Shown here one piece after another: positions 1 through 8,450 of a stretch of 64,000 nucleotides of DNA. Position 1 is the first letter of the stretch. The number at the start of each line of letters is the position of its first letter. The DNA comes from JAIBJN01 sp963830885 (GTDB taxonomy: Bacteria > Actinomycetota > Thermoleophilia > Gaiellales > Gaiellaceae), in assembly GCA_963830885.1 (NCBI GenBank), contig CAWHOA010000027.1, positions 93,933 through 157,932 on the forward strand, given 5' to 3'. The notes under the pieces were generated by a model. That model was not told where the DNA came from. It was given only the letters and a program-made list of their open reading frames with translations, and searched no databases. A program made the translations under genes and the position numbers.

Positions 1-490
1 ACTCGAGCTCGGGGTCGGTCGAGGCGGACTCCTCGATCAGGGTGAAGCGCGAGCCCTCCTCCGCGATGACGAGCAGGCGCCAGAAGAGGGAGCCCTTCGG
101 CGTCGAGTTGCCGACGCGCACGTAGAGCGGCTTCTCCAGCTCGACGCCTGCGGGCACGTGCACGAGCAGGCCGTGCTGCCAGACGGCCGCGTTGTGGGCC
201 GTGAGCTTGTCCTCCGGGCCGACGAGCGTGCCGAGGCGCTCGTGGTCGGCGAGCGGCGCGAACGTGATGCCCTCGGGGGCGCTGACGATCTCGATGCCGC
301 CCTCGGTCGCGTCGGCGACCGCGGCCGCGTCGATCTCGAGCATGCTGTCAGCCACGGACTTCGCCTCGGCGCCGTCGACGGAATACGACTCCGGGTCGAA
401 GCCGCGCAGGTCGGTGAAGCGCCAGTGCTCGTCCCTGGTGGTCGGGAGCGGGAGCTCGTTGTAGCGCTCGACCGCCAGCTCTCTAGTCAT
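1..490 (-). CDS. sufD: SufD, Fe-S cluster assembly scaffold protein (N-terminal part)
   Basis: This is the first ~163 codons of SufD, reading leftwards off the window edge. SufD joins SufB and SufC in the SufBC2D complex that builds Fe-S clusters in the cytosol. The translated segment contains the SufD-type N-terminus (RYNELPLP, DEHWRFTDL) and then the start of the beta-helix core (HNAAVWQHGLLVHVPAGVEL). The ATG at 490-488 overlaps the last codons of the VOC gene (stop 485-483) by 8 bases, so translation is probably coupled. It is the last visible gene of the operon; sufS and sufU, if present, lie outside the window. Confidence 0.9.
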   Translation of the reverse strand, partial: MTRELAVERYNELPLPTTRDEHWRFTDLRGFDPESYSVDGAEAKSVADSMLEIDAAAVADATEGGIEIVSAPEGITFAPLADHERLGTLVGPEDKLTAHNAAVWQHGLLVHVPAGVELEKPLYVRVGNSTPKGSLFWRLLVIAEEGSRFTLIEESASTDPELE

Positions 491-851
491 TCGGGGCGTA
501 CCTCCGGTGGAGCATGAGCGCGTTGCCGTCAGGATCGCGGAAGAACGCCATGTGGCAGACGCCTGTGTCGAGGATGTCGCCCTCGAACTCGACCCCCTTG
601 CCCTCCAGCTCGGCCCGGGCCTCCTGGACGCTGGGGACGCGGAGCGCGATGTGCGCGGTGTGCGGGCCCGCGAACTCCTGGCCGACGTTCGTCGGATCCA
701 TGAGGTAGAGGCTCACGTTGCCGGTCTCGAACTCGGGCCAGCCGCCGTTGAGGCTCGGACTGGGCAGACCGAGGGTCTCGGCGTAGAACCGCTTCGACCG
801 CTCCATGTCCCGCACCGGCACCGAGATGAAATCGGTGCGCTCGACGATCAA
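483..851 (-). CDS. VOC (glyoxalase/bleomycin-resistance/dioxygenase) family protein
   Basis: A 122-residue single-module protein of the vicinal oxygen chelate superfamily. Visible hallmarks are the N-terminal FISVPVRDMERSKRFYAETL helix-strand pattern and the C-terminal FRDPDGNALML segment typical of VOC proteins. The start is TTG (851-849), overlapping the sufB stop (TGA 850-848) as TTGA, and its end overlaps the start of sufD. It is thus co-translated inside the suf operon, an unusual place for such a gene. Substrate unknown; a detoxification or redox-metabolite role linked to Fe-S assembly is only an inference. Confidence 0.8.
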   Translation of the reverse strand: MIVERTDFISVPVRDMERSKRFYAETLGLPSPSLNGGWPEFETGNVSLYLMDPTNVGQEFAGPHTAHIALRVPSVQEARAELEGKGVEFEGDILDTGVCHMAFFRDPDGNALMLHRRYAPND

Positions 852-2260
852 CCGACGGACCCCTCCATCTGGAGCTGGATCAGACGGTTCATCTCGACCG
901 CGTACTCGAGCGGGAGCTCCTTCGTGATCGGCTCGACGAAGCCGGAGACGATCATCGCGGCCGCCTCGGCCTCCGAGAGGCCGCGGCTCATCAGGTAGAA
1001 GAGCTGCTCCTCACCGATCTTCGAGACGGTGGCCTCGTGCCCGATGTCCACGTCGTTCTCGTCGATCCGGATGTACGGATACGTGTCGGTACGCGACTCC
1101 TCGTCGAGGATGAGCGCGTCGCAAACGACCTTCGAGCGCGCGCCGTGCGCACCCTTGGCCACCTCGAGGAGGCCGCGGTAGCTCGAGCGCCCGCCGTCCT
1201 TGGAGATCGACTTCGACGTGATCACCGAGGTCGTGTTCGGCGCGACGTGCACGGCCTTGCCGCCCGCATCCTGGTGCTGGCCGTCGCCGGCGAAGGCGAT
1301 CGAGAGCACCTCGCCGTGGGCGCCCTCGCCCATCAGCCAGATGGCCGGGTACTTCATCGTCTGCTTCGAGCCGAGGTTCCCGTCCACCCACTCCATGGTC
1401 GCGTTCTCGTAGGCGACCGCGCGCTTCGTGACGAGGTTGTAGACGTTGTTCGACCAGTTCTGGATCGTCGTGTACCGGCAGCGCCCGCCGGGCTTGACGA
1501 TGATCTCGACGACGGCCGAGTGGAGCGAGTCGGTCGTGTAGATCGGCGCCGTGCAGCCTTCGACGTAGTGCACGTAGGCGCCCTCGTCGACGATGATCAG
1601 CGTGCGCTCGAACTGGCCCATGTTCTCCGCGTTGATGCGGAAGTAGGCCTGGAGCGGCATCTCGATGGAGACGCCCGGGGGCACGTAGATGAAGGAGCCG
1701 CCCGACCAGACGGCCGAGTTGAGCGCCGCGAACTTGTTGTCGTTCTGCGGGATGATCGTCCCGAAGTACTGGCGCACGAGCTCCTCGTGCTCGCGCAGGC
1801 CGGAGTCCATGTCGAGGAAGAGCACGCCCTTCGCCTCGAGGTCGGCCTGGAGCTTGTGGTAGACGACCTCGGACTCGTACTGCGCGCCGACGCCGGCGAG
1901 GAACTTGCGCTCGGCCTCGGGGATGCCGAGCCGGTCCCAGGTCTGCTTGATGTCCGGCGGGAGGTCCTCCCAGGACTTCGCCTGGTTCTCGGTCGGCTTG
2001 ATGTAGTAGTAGATGTTCTCGAAGTCGATGCCGGAGAGGTCTCCGCCCCAGGACGGCATCGGGCGCGCCTCGAAGTACTCGAGCGACTTGAGGCGGAAGT
2101 CCCGCATCCACTGGGGCTCGTCCTTGTGCGCCGAGATCGCCTCGACGATCTCGCGCGAGAGCCCGCGCTGGGACTTGAAGAAGTAGTTCTCGGGATCGCT
2201 GAACCCGAACTTGTAGTCGTTGCCGATCCCGGCGACGACCTGGGTCTCGGACGTTGCCAC
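848..2260 (-). CDS. sufB: SufB, Fe-S cluster assembly scaffold protein
   Basis: A 470-residue SufB, the scaffold subunit of the SufBC2D Fe-S assembly machine, at full family length. It shows SufB-specific blocks such as FENIYYYIKPTE, the repetitive right-handed beta-helix middle (ENMGQFERTLIIVDEGAYVHYVEGC), and the C-terminal QLFYLMSRGLSEAEAAAMIV helix region. The GTG start (2260-2258) is fixed by a perfect Shine-Dalgarno seven bases upstream and overlaps the sufC stop by one base (TAGTG). Second gene of the operon sufC-sufB-VOC-sufD. Confidence 0.96.
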   Translation of the reverse strand: MATSETQVVAGIGNDYKFGFSDPENYFFKSQRGLSREIVEAISAHKDEPQWMRDFRLKSLEYFEARPMPSWGGDLSGIDFENIYYYIKPTENQAKSWEDLPPDIKQTWDRLGIPEAERKFLAGVGAQYESEVVYHKLQADLEAKGVLFLDMDSGLREHEELVRQYFGTIIPQNDNKFAALNSAVWSGGSFIYVPPGVSIEMPLQAYFRINAENMGQFERTLIIVDEGAYVHYVEGCTAPIYTTDSLHSAVVEIIVKPGGRCRYTTIQNWSNNVYNLVTKRAVAYENATMEWVDGNLGSKQTMKYPAIWLMGEGAHGEVLSIAFAGDGQHQDAGGKAVHVAPNTTSVITSKSISKDGGRSSYRGLLEVAKGAHGARSKVVCDALILDEESRTDTYPYIRIDENDVDIGHEATVSKIGEEQLFYLMSRGLSEAEAAAMIVSGFVEPITKELPLEYAVEMNRLIQLQMEGSVG

Positions 2261-3039
2261 TACGACTCACCTCCTACCGGCTCGGGGATGAAGGCCTCGT
2301 AGCCATCGGCCTCGAGCTGCTCGGCGAGCTCGGGCCCGCCTTCTCGCACGATACGCCCGTCAACGAAGACGTGCACGAAGTCGGGCTTGATGTAGTTGAG
2401 GATCCGCTGGTAGTGCGTGATGACGAGCGCCCCCATCTCGGGGCCGACGAGCCCGCGCACGCCGCCCGCGACGATGCGCAGAGCGTCGATGTCGAGGCCG
2501 GAGTCGGTCTCGTCGAGCACGGCGATCCGCGGGGAGAGCATCGCCATCTGGAGGATCTCGACGCGCTTCTTCTCACCGCCGGAGAAGCCGTCGTTCAGGT
2601 AGCGCCCGGCCATCTCCTTCGGCACCTTGAGCTGCTCCATCGAGGCGGTCAGCTGCTTGCGAAACTCGGGAATCTTCACGGGGTCGTCCTCGCCGCCGTT
2701 CGCGGCCTTCCGCTGCGCGTTGACGGCCGAGCGGAGGAAGCTTGCGACGGTGACGCCGGGCACGGCGTGCGGGTACTGGAACGCGAGGAAGAGGCCGCGC
2801 TGCGCGCGCTCGTCCGCCCCGAGCTCCAGGATCGACTCGCCGTCGAGGAGGATGTCGCCCTCTGTGATCTCGTAGGCCGGGTGGCCCATGAGCGCGTAGG
2901 CGAGGGTCGACTTGCCGGACCCGTTCGGGCCCATCATCGCGTGCACCTCGTTGGAGCTCACCGCCAGGTCGAGGCCGCGGACGATTTCCGTCCCGTCCTC
3001 GGTGGCGACGTGCAGATTCTTGATCTCGAGAAGAGCCAT
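2260..3039 (-). CDS. sufC: SufC, Fe-S cluster assembly ABC-type ATPase
   Basis: A 259-residue cytosolic ABC-family ATPase that drives conformational changes of SufB/SufD. Walker A GPNGSGKST at residues 37-45, Q-loop near 88, signature FSGGEKKR at 152-159, Walker B IAVLDETDSGLD from 172 and the H-loop histidine near 209 are all present. The ATG at 3039 is preceded by GAAGGAACC. It is the promoter-proximal gene of the suf operon, whereas the classical order is sufB-D-C. A possible -10 (TACACT, minus strand, 3108-3103) lies upstream in the 119-base gap shared with tatA. Confidence 0.96.
   Translation of the reverse strand: MALLEIKNLHVATEDGTEIVRGLDLAVSSNEVHAMMGPNGSGKSTLAYALMGHPAYEITEGDILLDGESILELGADERAQRGLFLAFQYPHAVPGVTVASFLRSAVNAQRKAANGGEDDPVKIPEFRKQLTASMEQLKVPKEMAGRYLNDGFSGGEKKRVEILQMAMLSPRIAVLDETDSGLDIDALRIVAGGVRGLVGPEMGALVITHYQRILNYIKPDFVHVFVDGRIVREGGPELAEQLEADGYEAFIPEPVGGES
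2267..2275 (-). promoter_or_regulatory. Strong Shine-Dalgarno for sufB
   Basis: On the minus strand AGGAGGTGA (2275-2267) lies six bases before the GTG at 2260, inside the end of sufC. It is a near-perfect match to the 16S rRNA tail and decides the sufB start; it also contrasts with the many genes here that have no Shine-Dalgarno at all. Confidence 0.85.
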
Positions 3040-3146
3040 GGTTCCTTCGCTAGGGAGTATCCGGCAAGCAACCCTTCAAACGAAGCCAATCCGGACACGA
3101 ACAGTGTAGCGGCTGAGGTTCCGGCCGACCCCGGACAAGTCGGTGG

Positions 3147-3152
3147 TATTCT
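3147..3152 (+). promoter_or_regulatory. Leaderless-type -10 element of tatA
   Basis: TATTCT followed by six bases and the tatA ATG at 3159. No Shine-Dalgarno is present. The spacing would put the transcription start at or next to the start codon. Confidence 0.55.
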
Positions 3153-3158
3153 GGAGCC

Positions 3159-3416
3159 ATGCCCTTCGGAATCGGCATCTGGGAGCTCGTGATCCTGATG
3201 GTCGTCCTGCTTCTCGTCTTCGGCGCGAAGCGACTCCCCGAGATGGGCCGCTCCATCGGTCATGGGATGCGGGAGTTCAAGGACGCAGTCACGGGCAACG
3301 ACGAGCCCGAGAAGACCGAGCTGACGCCGCCGCCGGCACCCGAGAGCGCCACTCCCCCGGCAAACCATCCGCCGGCCGAGCCCGAGCGCGTCGAGACCGA
3401 GCGCGTCTCCAACTAA
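3159..3416 (+). CDS. tatA: TatA/TatE twin-arginine translocase subunit
   Basis: An 85-residue Tat pore-forming subunit. A single N-terminal membrane helix (about residues 8-21, WELVILMVVLLLVF) is followed by the canonical FGAKRLPEMGRSIG hinge and amphipathic helix, then a Pro/Glu-rich hydrophilic tail. It forms the protein-conducting assembly in the cytoplasmic membrane with TatC, encoded six bases downstream. No tatB is seen; in many actinobacteria TatB lies elsewhere. Confidence 0.93.
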   Translation: MPFGIGIWELVILMVVLLLVFGAKRLPEMGRSIGHGMREFKDAVTGNDEPEKTELTPPPAPESATPPANHPPAEPERVETERVSN

Positions 3417-3422
3417 GGCGTC

Positions 3423-4202
3423 ATGGCCCGCCTGCCGCGTCGCCTCGAGCACGGCGATCGCGTCACGCTCGTCGAGCACCTGGACGAGCTCCGCTCCCGC
3501 CTGATCATCTCGATCCTTGCGGTCGGCGTCGGCTTCGTCATCGCCTTCATCTTCCAGGACACGATCCTGCGCTGGCTCGAGGCGCCGCTGCCGGAGGGGA
3601 GGACGCTGCTCACGTTCGGGCGTGACCGAGCCGTTCTTCACCTCGATCAAGGTGAGCTTCTACGCGGGCTTCGCCCTGGCCCTGCCGGTCGTCCTCTGGC
3701 AGACGTGGAGCTTCCTCGCGCCGGCCTTCCAGGAGCAGTCGCAGCGGATCGTGGCCGTCTTCGTCGCGATCGCCACGGCCCTGTTCGCCGGCGGGCTCGC
3801 CTTCGCGTACTTCATCGTCCTCCCCCGCGCCCTCCACTTCCTCACGACTTACAACGAGGAGTTCTTCGAGATCGAGATCCGGGCCAACTACTACTTCTCG
3901 TTCGTCACGCTCGGCCTCATCGGCTTCGCGCTCGTCTTCCAGCTGCCCATCTTCGTCATCGCGCTCGTGCGCCTCGGCGTGCTCACCTCCGGGACCCTGC
4001 GGCGCAACCGCCGTATCGGGTACGTCAGCGTGCTCGTCGTCGCGATCATGCTCCCGACGGTGGACCCGGTCTCCCTCGCGTTCGAGGTCGTGCCGCTCCT
4101 GCTGCTCTTCGAGCCTCGATCTGGGCCTCCGTCATCCTGGAGAAGCGCTGGGCCGCGCAGATCGAGGCGCGGCGAGAGGCGTACGCAGGCACCGACACCT
4201 AG
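3423..4202 (+). CDS. tatC: TatC twin-arginine translocase subunit, with two compensating frameshifts
   Basis: Sec-independent translocase receptor subunit with about six membrane helices. The reading frame begins MARLPRRLEHGDRVTLVEHL (the TatC-typical LVEHLDELRSR follows), then must shift by +1 at GGG 3618-3620 to give VTEPFFTSIKVSFYAGFAL, LPRALHFL and NYYFSFVTLGLIGFALVFQ. It must shift back near 4114-4115 to give SIWASVILEKRW and the TAG at 4200-4202. One extra G and one missing base explain everything and restore a normal ~259-residue TatC. Because the two indels compensate and all family blocks are intact, a sequence error is likelier than a dead gene. Confidence 0.85.
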   Translation: MARLPRRLEHGDRVTLVEHLDELRSRLIISILAVGVGFVIAFIFQDTILRWLEAPLPEGRTLLTFGRDRAVLHLDQGELLRGLRPGPAGRPLADVELPRAGLPGAVAADRGRLRRDRHGPVRRRARLRVLHRPPPRPPLPHDLQRGVLRDRDPGQLLLLVRHARPHRLRARLPAAHLRHRARAPRRAHLRDPAAQPPYRVRQRARRRDHAPDGGPGLPRVRGRAAPAALRASIWASVILEKRWAAQIEARREAYAGTDT

Positions 4203-5516
4203 GTGAACAGGACCGTCTACGAGGCCGACTGGGTCGTCCCGGTCGAGGGCGAGCCCGTGCCCGGCGGCGGTGTCGCGGTCGAGGACGGGCGCATCGTCGC
4301 GATCGCGCCCGCGGGCGAGCTGGAGGGCGAGCGCCGCTCCTTCCCGGACGCCGTCATCGTCCCCGCCTTCGTCAACGCCCACTCGCACCTCGAGTACGCC
4401 GTCTACGCCGGCTTCGGCGACGGCCTCTCCTTCCCGCCCTGGATCGACCTGCACGTCACGCGGAAGCGCCGGCTCCTCGACGGGGACGCGGTCGCCATCG
4501 CGCGCCTGGGCGCGGCCGAGTGCCTCCGCTCCGGGATCGCCACGATCGGGGACGCGAGCTTCACCGGCGCGGCCGCGCAGGCGTGCGCCGAGCTCGGCCT
4601 CGCCGGAACCGTCTACCTGGAGGTCTTCGGGGACGACCCGGAGGCCGCGCTGGAGCGCTTCGCCGAGCTGCGAGAGGCCACGTCGTCGTTCGCCTCCGGC
4701 CGCCTTGCGCTCGGCGTCTCCCCGCACGCGCCGTACACGACCTCGGCCGACGTCTACGAGGCCTGCGCCGGCCTCGGCGTACCGGTGACGACGCACCTGG
4801 CCGAGAGCGAGGCCGAGCAGGACTGGGTCCTGCACGGCACCGGCACGATGACCGCTGCGGCGGCCGACCTGCTGGTCGAGCCGGCCGGGCGTTCGGGCAT
4901 CCGCATGCTGGCCGAGCGCGGCCTCCTCGGCCCCGGGCTGGTCGCGGCGCACTGCGTCTACGCGGACGCGGAGGAGATCGGGCTCCTGGCCGAGCACGGC
5001 GCGGCGATCGCGCACTGCCCGCGGTCGAACGCGATCCTCGGCTGCGGTGCGGCGCCCCTGGCGGCCTTCCTCGCGAGCGGCGCCCGGGTGGGCCTCGGCA
5101 CCGACAGCCCGGCCTCGACGCCGTCGTTCGACATGTTCGAGGAGATGAGAACGGCCGTGTACACCGCCCGCGCCCGCGAGCGCCGCCCGGACGCCCTCTC
5201 GGCCAAAGCAGCGCTGGAACTCGCTACTCTTGGCGCAGCGAACGCGCTCGGGCTCGGGGACGAGACGGGCTCGCTCGCCGCCGGGAAGCGCGCCGACCTC
5301 GTGGTCGTCTCGCTCGCCGGCTCCCCGTTCCTCCCCTGGGAGGAGCCAACGACTGCCGTGGTCTTCGGCGGCTCGCCAGACAGGGTGCTCCTGACCCTCG
5401 TCGCCGGCGAGGTTCGGTACGAGGAAGGAGGATTCGCATGGCACGAAGTTCGACGCAGCGCAAGCGCCGCTCGCGCCCGCCTGCTCAGCAGCGTGCCGCC
5501 CAGGCCGAAGACCTGA
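4203..5516 (+). CDS. Amidohydrolase (chlorohydrolase/aminohydrolase-type deaminase)
   Basis: A 437-residue metal-dependent hydrolase of the amidohydrolase superfamily, in the SsnA/MtaD/TrzN-like branch that deaminates or dehalogenates purine-like substrates. Metal and catalytic residues visible: NAHSHLE (His 60 and His 62), THLAES, AAHCVY and GTDSPAST. The C-terminal strand block GSLAAGKRADLVVV is typical. The GTG start follows directly on the tatC stop. An aminofutalosine deaminase role (menaquinone synthesis) or S-adenosylhomocysteine-type deaminase is possible, but the substrate cannot be read from sequence. Confidence 0.82.
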   Translation: MNRTVYEADWVVPVEGEPVPGGGVAVEDGRIVAIAPAGELEGERRSFPDAVIVPAFVNAHSHLEYAVYAGFGDGLSFPPWIDLHVTRKRRLLDGDAVAIARLGAAECLRSGIATIGDASFTGAAAQACAELGLAGTVYLEVFGDDPEAALERFAELREATSSFASGRLALGVSPHAPYTTSADVYEACAGLGVPVTTHLAESEAEQDWVLHGTGTMTAAAADLLVEPAGRSGIRMLAERGLLGPGLVAAHCVYADAEEIGLLAEHGAAIAHCPRSNAILGCGAAPLAAFLASGARVGLGTDSPASTPSFDMFEEMRTAVYTARARERRPDALSAKAALELATLGAANALGLGDETGSLAAGKRADLVVVSLAGSPFLPWEEPTTAVVFGGSPDRVLLTLVAGEVRYEEGGFAWHEVRRSASAARARLLSSVPPRPKT

Positions 5517-6319
5517 TGTTCTTCCCGAAGCTGCGGCGCCGGGCGAAGTGGGTCTTCCTCTTCCTCGCCCTCGCCTTCGGCTTCAGCTTCATCTTCTTCG
5601 GCGTCGGCGCGGGCGGGTCCGGGATCGGGGACTACCTCTCCGACCTCCTCAACCGGCCGGTCTCGAGCGACACGCCGTCGCTGGACGATGCGCGCGAGGC
5701 CGTGGCCGAGCAGCCGAACGACCCGCAGGCACAGCTCGACCTGGCCAAGGCGGCGCAGGCGGAAGGCCAACTCGACCTCGCCATTGCCTCGTACGAGGAG
5801 TACCGGGCTCTGAAGCCGAACGACCCGGACGCGCTCCAGACGCTGGCAGCCCTCTACGGCACCCAGATCGCGGAGGCGCAGCGCCGCGCCACCATCGCCT
5901 CGAACGAGGCCGCGGAGGCGTCCCTCCCCAACACGTTTGCCCCCGAGGACAGCGAGTTCCTCCAGGATCTGACGACGAACCCCCTGACCGACTCGCTGAG
6001 CTCCCAGGCCGAGGCCCGCGCGAGCGCCGCGAACGCCGAGGTGCAGAGCCTCGCCGCCGCGCAGCTCGGCATCTTCTCCGAGCTCGTCGAGCTCGTCGAC
6101 GACAACCCGCTGCTCTTCCTCCAGTGGGCCCAGGCCGCCGAGACGGCACAGGACTTCGAGTCCGCCATCACGGCCTACGAGGGCTTCCTCGATCTCCAAC
6201 CGAACGCGGCCAACGCCGAGCAGGTCCAGGAGCGCATCGACTCCCTGAAGGCGATCACCGGGGCGGCTGACGCAGGAGGCCTCCCGGGCGCGTCGGACGG
6301 CGGCTCCGGGGACGACTAG
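5438..6319 (+). CDS. TPR-repeat protein with N-terminal membrane anchor
   Basis: A 293-residue protein with a basic N-terminus, one membrane helix (VFLFLALAFGFSFIFFGVG) and an outward TPR region: DAREAVAEQPNDPQAQLDLAKAA, IASYEEYRALKPNDPDALQTL and a later AYEGFLDLQPNAANAEQV. The ATG at 5438 is preceded by a good Shine-Dalgarno (GAAGGAGG) and overlaps the amidohydrolase by 79 bases; a second ATG at 5516 abuts that gene's stop but lacks a Shine-Dalgarno. Probably a scaffold for envelope protein complexes; no enzymatic signature. Confidence 0.75.
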   Translation: MARSSTQRKRRSRPPAQQRAAQAEDLMFFPKLRRRAKWVFLFLALAFGFSFIFFGVGAGGSGIGDYLSDLLNRPVSSDTPSLDDAREAVAEQPNDPQAQLDLAKAAQAEGQLDLAIASYEEYRALKPNDPDALQTLAALYGTQIAEAQRRATIASNEAAEASLPNTFAPEDSEFLQDLTTNPLTDSLSSQAEARASAANAEVQSLAAAQLGIFSELVELVDDNPLLFLQWAQAAETAQDFESAITAYEGFLDLQPNAANAEQVQERIDSLKAITGAADAGGLPGASDGGSGDD

Positions 6320-6363
6320 AGCCGTTAGGGTACGAACCCGGCCACTGCAGAAGGGAAGGGCTC

Positions 6364-6729
6364 GTGAACTTCGACATCAACGCCGAGCGGGCTGAGGGAA
6401 ACGTCTGGGTCATCGCCCTCAGCGGCGAGGTCGACCTCTACACGGCGCCAGAGTTCAAGGAGACGCTTCTCGACGTGATCGCGCAGGGCGCGACCTACGT
6501 CGTCGTCGACCTGACCGACACCACCTTCATCGACTCGACGACGCTCGGCGTCCTCGTCGGCGGGATCAAGAGGCTGCGGCCCGAGGGCGGCCAGCTCTCG
6601 ATCGTCTGCAGCGACCGCAACATCACCAAGATCTTCGAGATCACCGGGCTCAACCGGGTATTCCCGATCCACGCCGACCGAGCCGGGGCGCTGGCCGAGG
6701 CCGGCGTCACCGAGGCGCAGCGGCACTAG
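6364..6729 (+). CDS. STAS-domain anti-anti-sigma factor
   Basis: A 121-residue SpoIIAA/RsbV-like protein. The conserved phosphoacceptor loop FIDSTTLGVLV places the regulatory serine at residue 58. Such proteins release sigma factors by binding a kinase/anti-sigma partner in their unphosphorylated form. No RsbW-like kinase is encoded next to it, so its partner is elsewhere. GTG start with GAAGGGAAGGG upstream. Confidence 0.87.
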   Translation: MNFDINAERAEGNVWVIALSGEVDLYTAPEFKETLLDVIAQGATYVVVDLTDTTFIDSTTLGVLVGGIKRLRPEGGQLSIVCSDRNITKIFEITGLNRVFPIHADRAGALAEAGVTEAQRH

Positions 6730-6732
6730 CTG

Positions 6733-7173
6733 GTGGGCGTGCGGCTCGTCGCCATCGTGGTCGCCGCCGGCGCGCTGCTGGCCGCGGGGTGCGGCGGCGG
6801 CGAGGAGGTCAGCGGCCAGGACGGCGCCAACCGCTCGAACGGCAAGACGCTCTTCGTCTCCGGCGCCGACGGCAACGCGAGCTGCGGCTCGTGCCACACG
6901 CTCCTGGACGCCGGCACTGCGGGCACCGTCGGGCCCAATCTCGACCAGGCGCTCGGCTACGGCTGCTCCCAGGGGTTCGCCGAGAGCACCGCCTACTCGG
7001 TCGTCCTGGGCCAGATCGAGCTCGCGCAGGGAGCCATGCCCGCCGACCTCGTCACGGGTCAGGACGCGGTCGACGTGGCCGCCTACGTGGCCAGCGTCGC
7101 CGGGAAGGACATCCCCGGCTGCGACCCGAGCGGCGACCAGAGCGACGGCGCCGCCACCTCGACCTCTGGCTAG
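6733..7173 (+). CDS. c-type cytochrome lipoprotein
   Basis: A 146-residue class I cytochrome c anchored as a lipoprotein: lipobox LLAAGC with Cys 20, one haem site CGSCH (Cys 51, Cys 54, His 55), and GAMP supplying the probable axial Met 102. It begins three bases after the STAS gene with a GTG. Its end meets the minus-strand oxidase operon in a shared CTAG. A role as electron donor to the neighbouring caa3 oxidase is plausible by position. Its haem domain resembles the one fused to CoxB (CGSCHTL, then VGPNLD in both). Confidence 0.85.
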   Translation: MGVRLVAIVVAAGALLAAGCGGGEEVSGQDGANRSNGKTLFVSGADGNASCGSCHTLLDAGTAGTVGPNLDQALGYGCSQGFAESTAYSVVLGQIELAQGAMPADLVTGQDAVDVAAYVASVAGKDIPGCDPSGDQSDGAATSTSG

Positions 7174-7826
7174 CGCGCGCCGGCGGGCGCCGAGCCCTGG
7201 CTCTCCAGCTCCAGGTCGACGACCACGTGGGCGATCGGGATCGCGTAGCGCTCCTGGGCCCGCTCGAGCACGCCCTTCTCGAGCCAGTTGGAGCGGCCCG
7301 GCGGGTGCGTCGAGATGACGATCTCGTCCGCGCCGAACGTCCTGAGCGCGTCGTCCATCGCCTGCACCGGATCGGCGTCGCCGACCTCGCCTCGCGCCTC
7401 GACCCCCGCCGACGCGAGCGCCGCAAGGGACTCCCCGAGCCGGCGCTCGGCCTGCGCCCTGGCGCCGTCCTCGTCGGAGGCCCAGTGGCGGAGCTGCGAG
7501 TTGAGAGCGGGGCAGACGACGAGCACGTCGGCGTCCGCTCCGGCACGCCGGACGACCTCACCGCGGAGCGCACGTCCGGCGACCGTCTCGTTGGCGACGA
7601 CGAGGATCCGGCGACGCCCTTCGCTTTCGCGCGAGCGCACCGGCTCGGCCGGCTGCTCGGGCTCGCTCTTGACGTAGAACGCGACGCCGATCGCGAGCAC
7701 GACAAAGACGGCGAGGGCGACCCAGCCGCCGGCGAAGATCCCCGCCACCGCGACCGCCGCGAAGAGCGCGACGCACACCAGGACGAAGCTGAATGCCTCA
7801 GCCTCGGACCGAAATGGGTTGCGCAT
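7170..7826 (-). CDS. Usp-like protein with two N-terminal membrane helices
   Basis: A 218-residue protein: residues ~10-55 form two membrane helices, the rest is a universal-stress-protein-like alpha/beta domain. Instead of the usual Usp nucleotide loop it has RILVVANETVAGRAL at strand 1 and DEIVISTHPPGRSNWLEKG near the end. The same two signatures occur twice in the tandem protein two genes upstream. Last gene of the caa3 oxidase operon on this strand, ten bases after coxC. Function unknown; the domain is probably nucleotide-binding or a degenerate relative. Confidence 0.7.
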   Translation of the reverse strand: MRNPFRSEAEAFSFVLVCVALFAAVAVAGIFAGGWVALAVFVVLAIGVAFYVKSEPEQPAEPVRSRESEGRRRILVVANETVAGRALRGEVVRRAGADADVLVVCPALNSQLRHWASDEDGARAQAERRLGESLAALASAGVEARGEVGDADPVQAMDDALRTFGADEIVISTHPPGRSNWLEKGVLERAQERYAIPIAHVVVDLELESQGSAPAGAR

Positions 7827-7835
7827 GAGCGCCTC

Positions 7836-8450
7836 CTAGAGCACGTAGACGGTGGTGTAGACCACGATCCACATTACGTCGACGAAGTGCCAGTAGATCC
7901 CCGGCAGCTCGACGCCGAGGTGGTCCTCCGCCTTGGGGCCGTAGTGGCCCCGGGTGGAACGGATGAGCGCGTACAGGAGCAGGTTGAGACCGACGAAGAC
8001 GTGCGCCCCGTGCAGGCCCGTGAGCCCGAAGAACGTCGAGGCGAAGGCGTTGTCCGAGGGCCCGAAGCCGATCCGCGTGTACTCGCGCGCCTGGATGAGC
8101 AGGAACGTGAGCCCGAGCAGGAACGTCAGCGTCAGGCCCGCGATCAGGCCGGAGCGGTTGCTCCGCTTGATCGACTGGAGCGCCCAGTGCATGGAGAAGC
8201 TCGAGGTCACGAGGATGATCGTGTTCACGAGCGCCAGGTAGACCGGCAGCTCGTATCCCTCGGGCGGCCAGGGCTCGCCGCCGCCCACGACGACGCGGTC
8301 GAAGAAGTAGATGCTGAAGAAGGAGCCGAACAGCATCGTCTCCGACGCGATGAAGATGTACATGCCGAGCAGGCGCGCATCGACGCGCGAGCTCCTGTGC
8401 GCCTCGGGCGGATGCTCGTGGGCGTCGTGTGCCTGGGCGACCGACGCCAT
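7836..8450 (-). CDS. coxC: Cytochrome c oxidase subunit III
   Basis: A 204-residue, five-helix CoxIII of the short form (two N-terminal helices of the mitochondrial type are missing, as usual in bacterial caa3 oxidases). Signatures: LLGMYIFIASETMLFGSFFSIYF, FFGLTGLHGAHVFVGL and the terminal GIYWHFVDVMWIVVYTTVYVL. Its ATG overlaps the stop of the tandem Usp gene (TGATG), so the two are translationally coupled. Part of the membrane proton-pumping terminal oxidase with coxA and coxB. Confidence 0.93.
   Translation of the reverse strand: MASVAQAHDAHEHPPEAHRSSRVDARLLGMYIFIASETMLFGSFFSIYFFDRVVVGGGEPWPPEGYELPVYLALVNTIILVTSSFSMHWALQSIKRSNRSGLIAGLTLTFLLGLTFLLIQAREYTRIGFGPSDNAFASTFFGLTGLHGAHVFVGLNLLLYALIRSTRGHYGPKAEDHLGVELPGIYWHFVDVMWIVVYTTVYVL

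Noticed and set aside
3600..4120. Programmed ribosomal frameshifting in tatC
   Set aside because: Two opposite shifts in one gene without slippery heptamers or a stimulatory structure, and with similar indels in four other genes, fit sequence error better.
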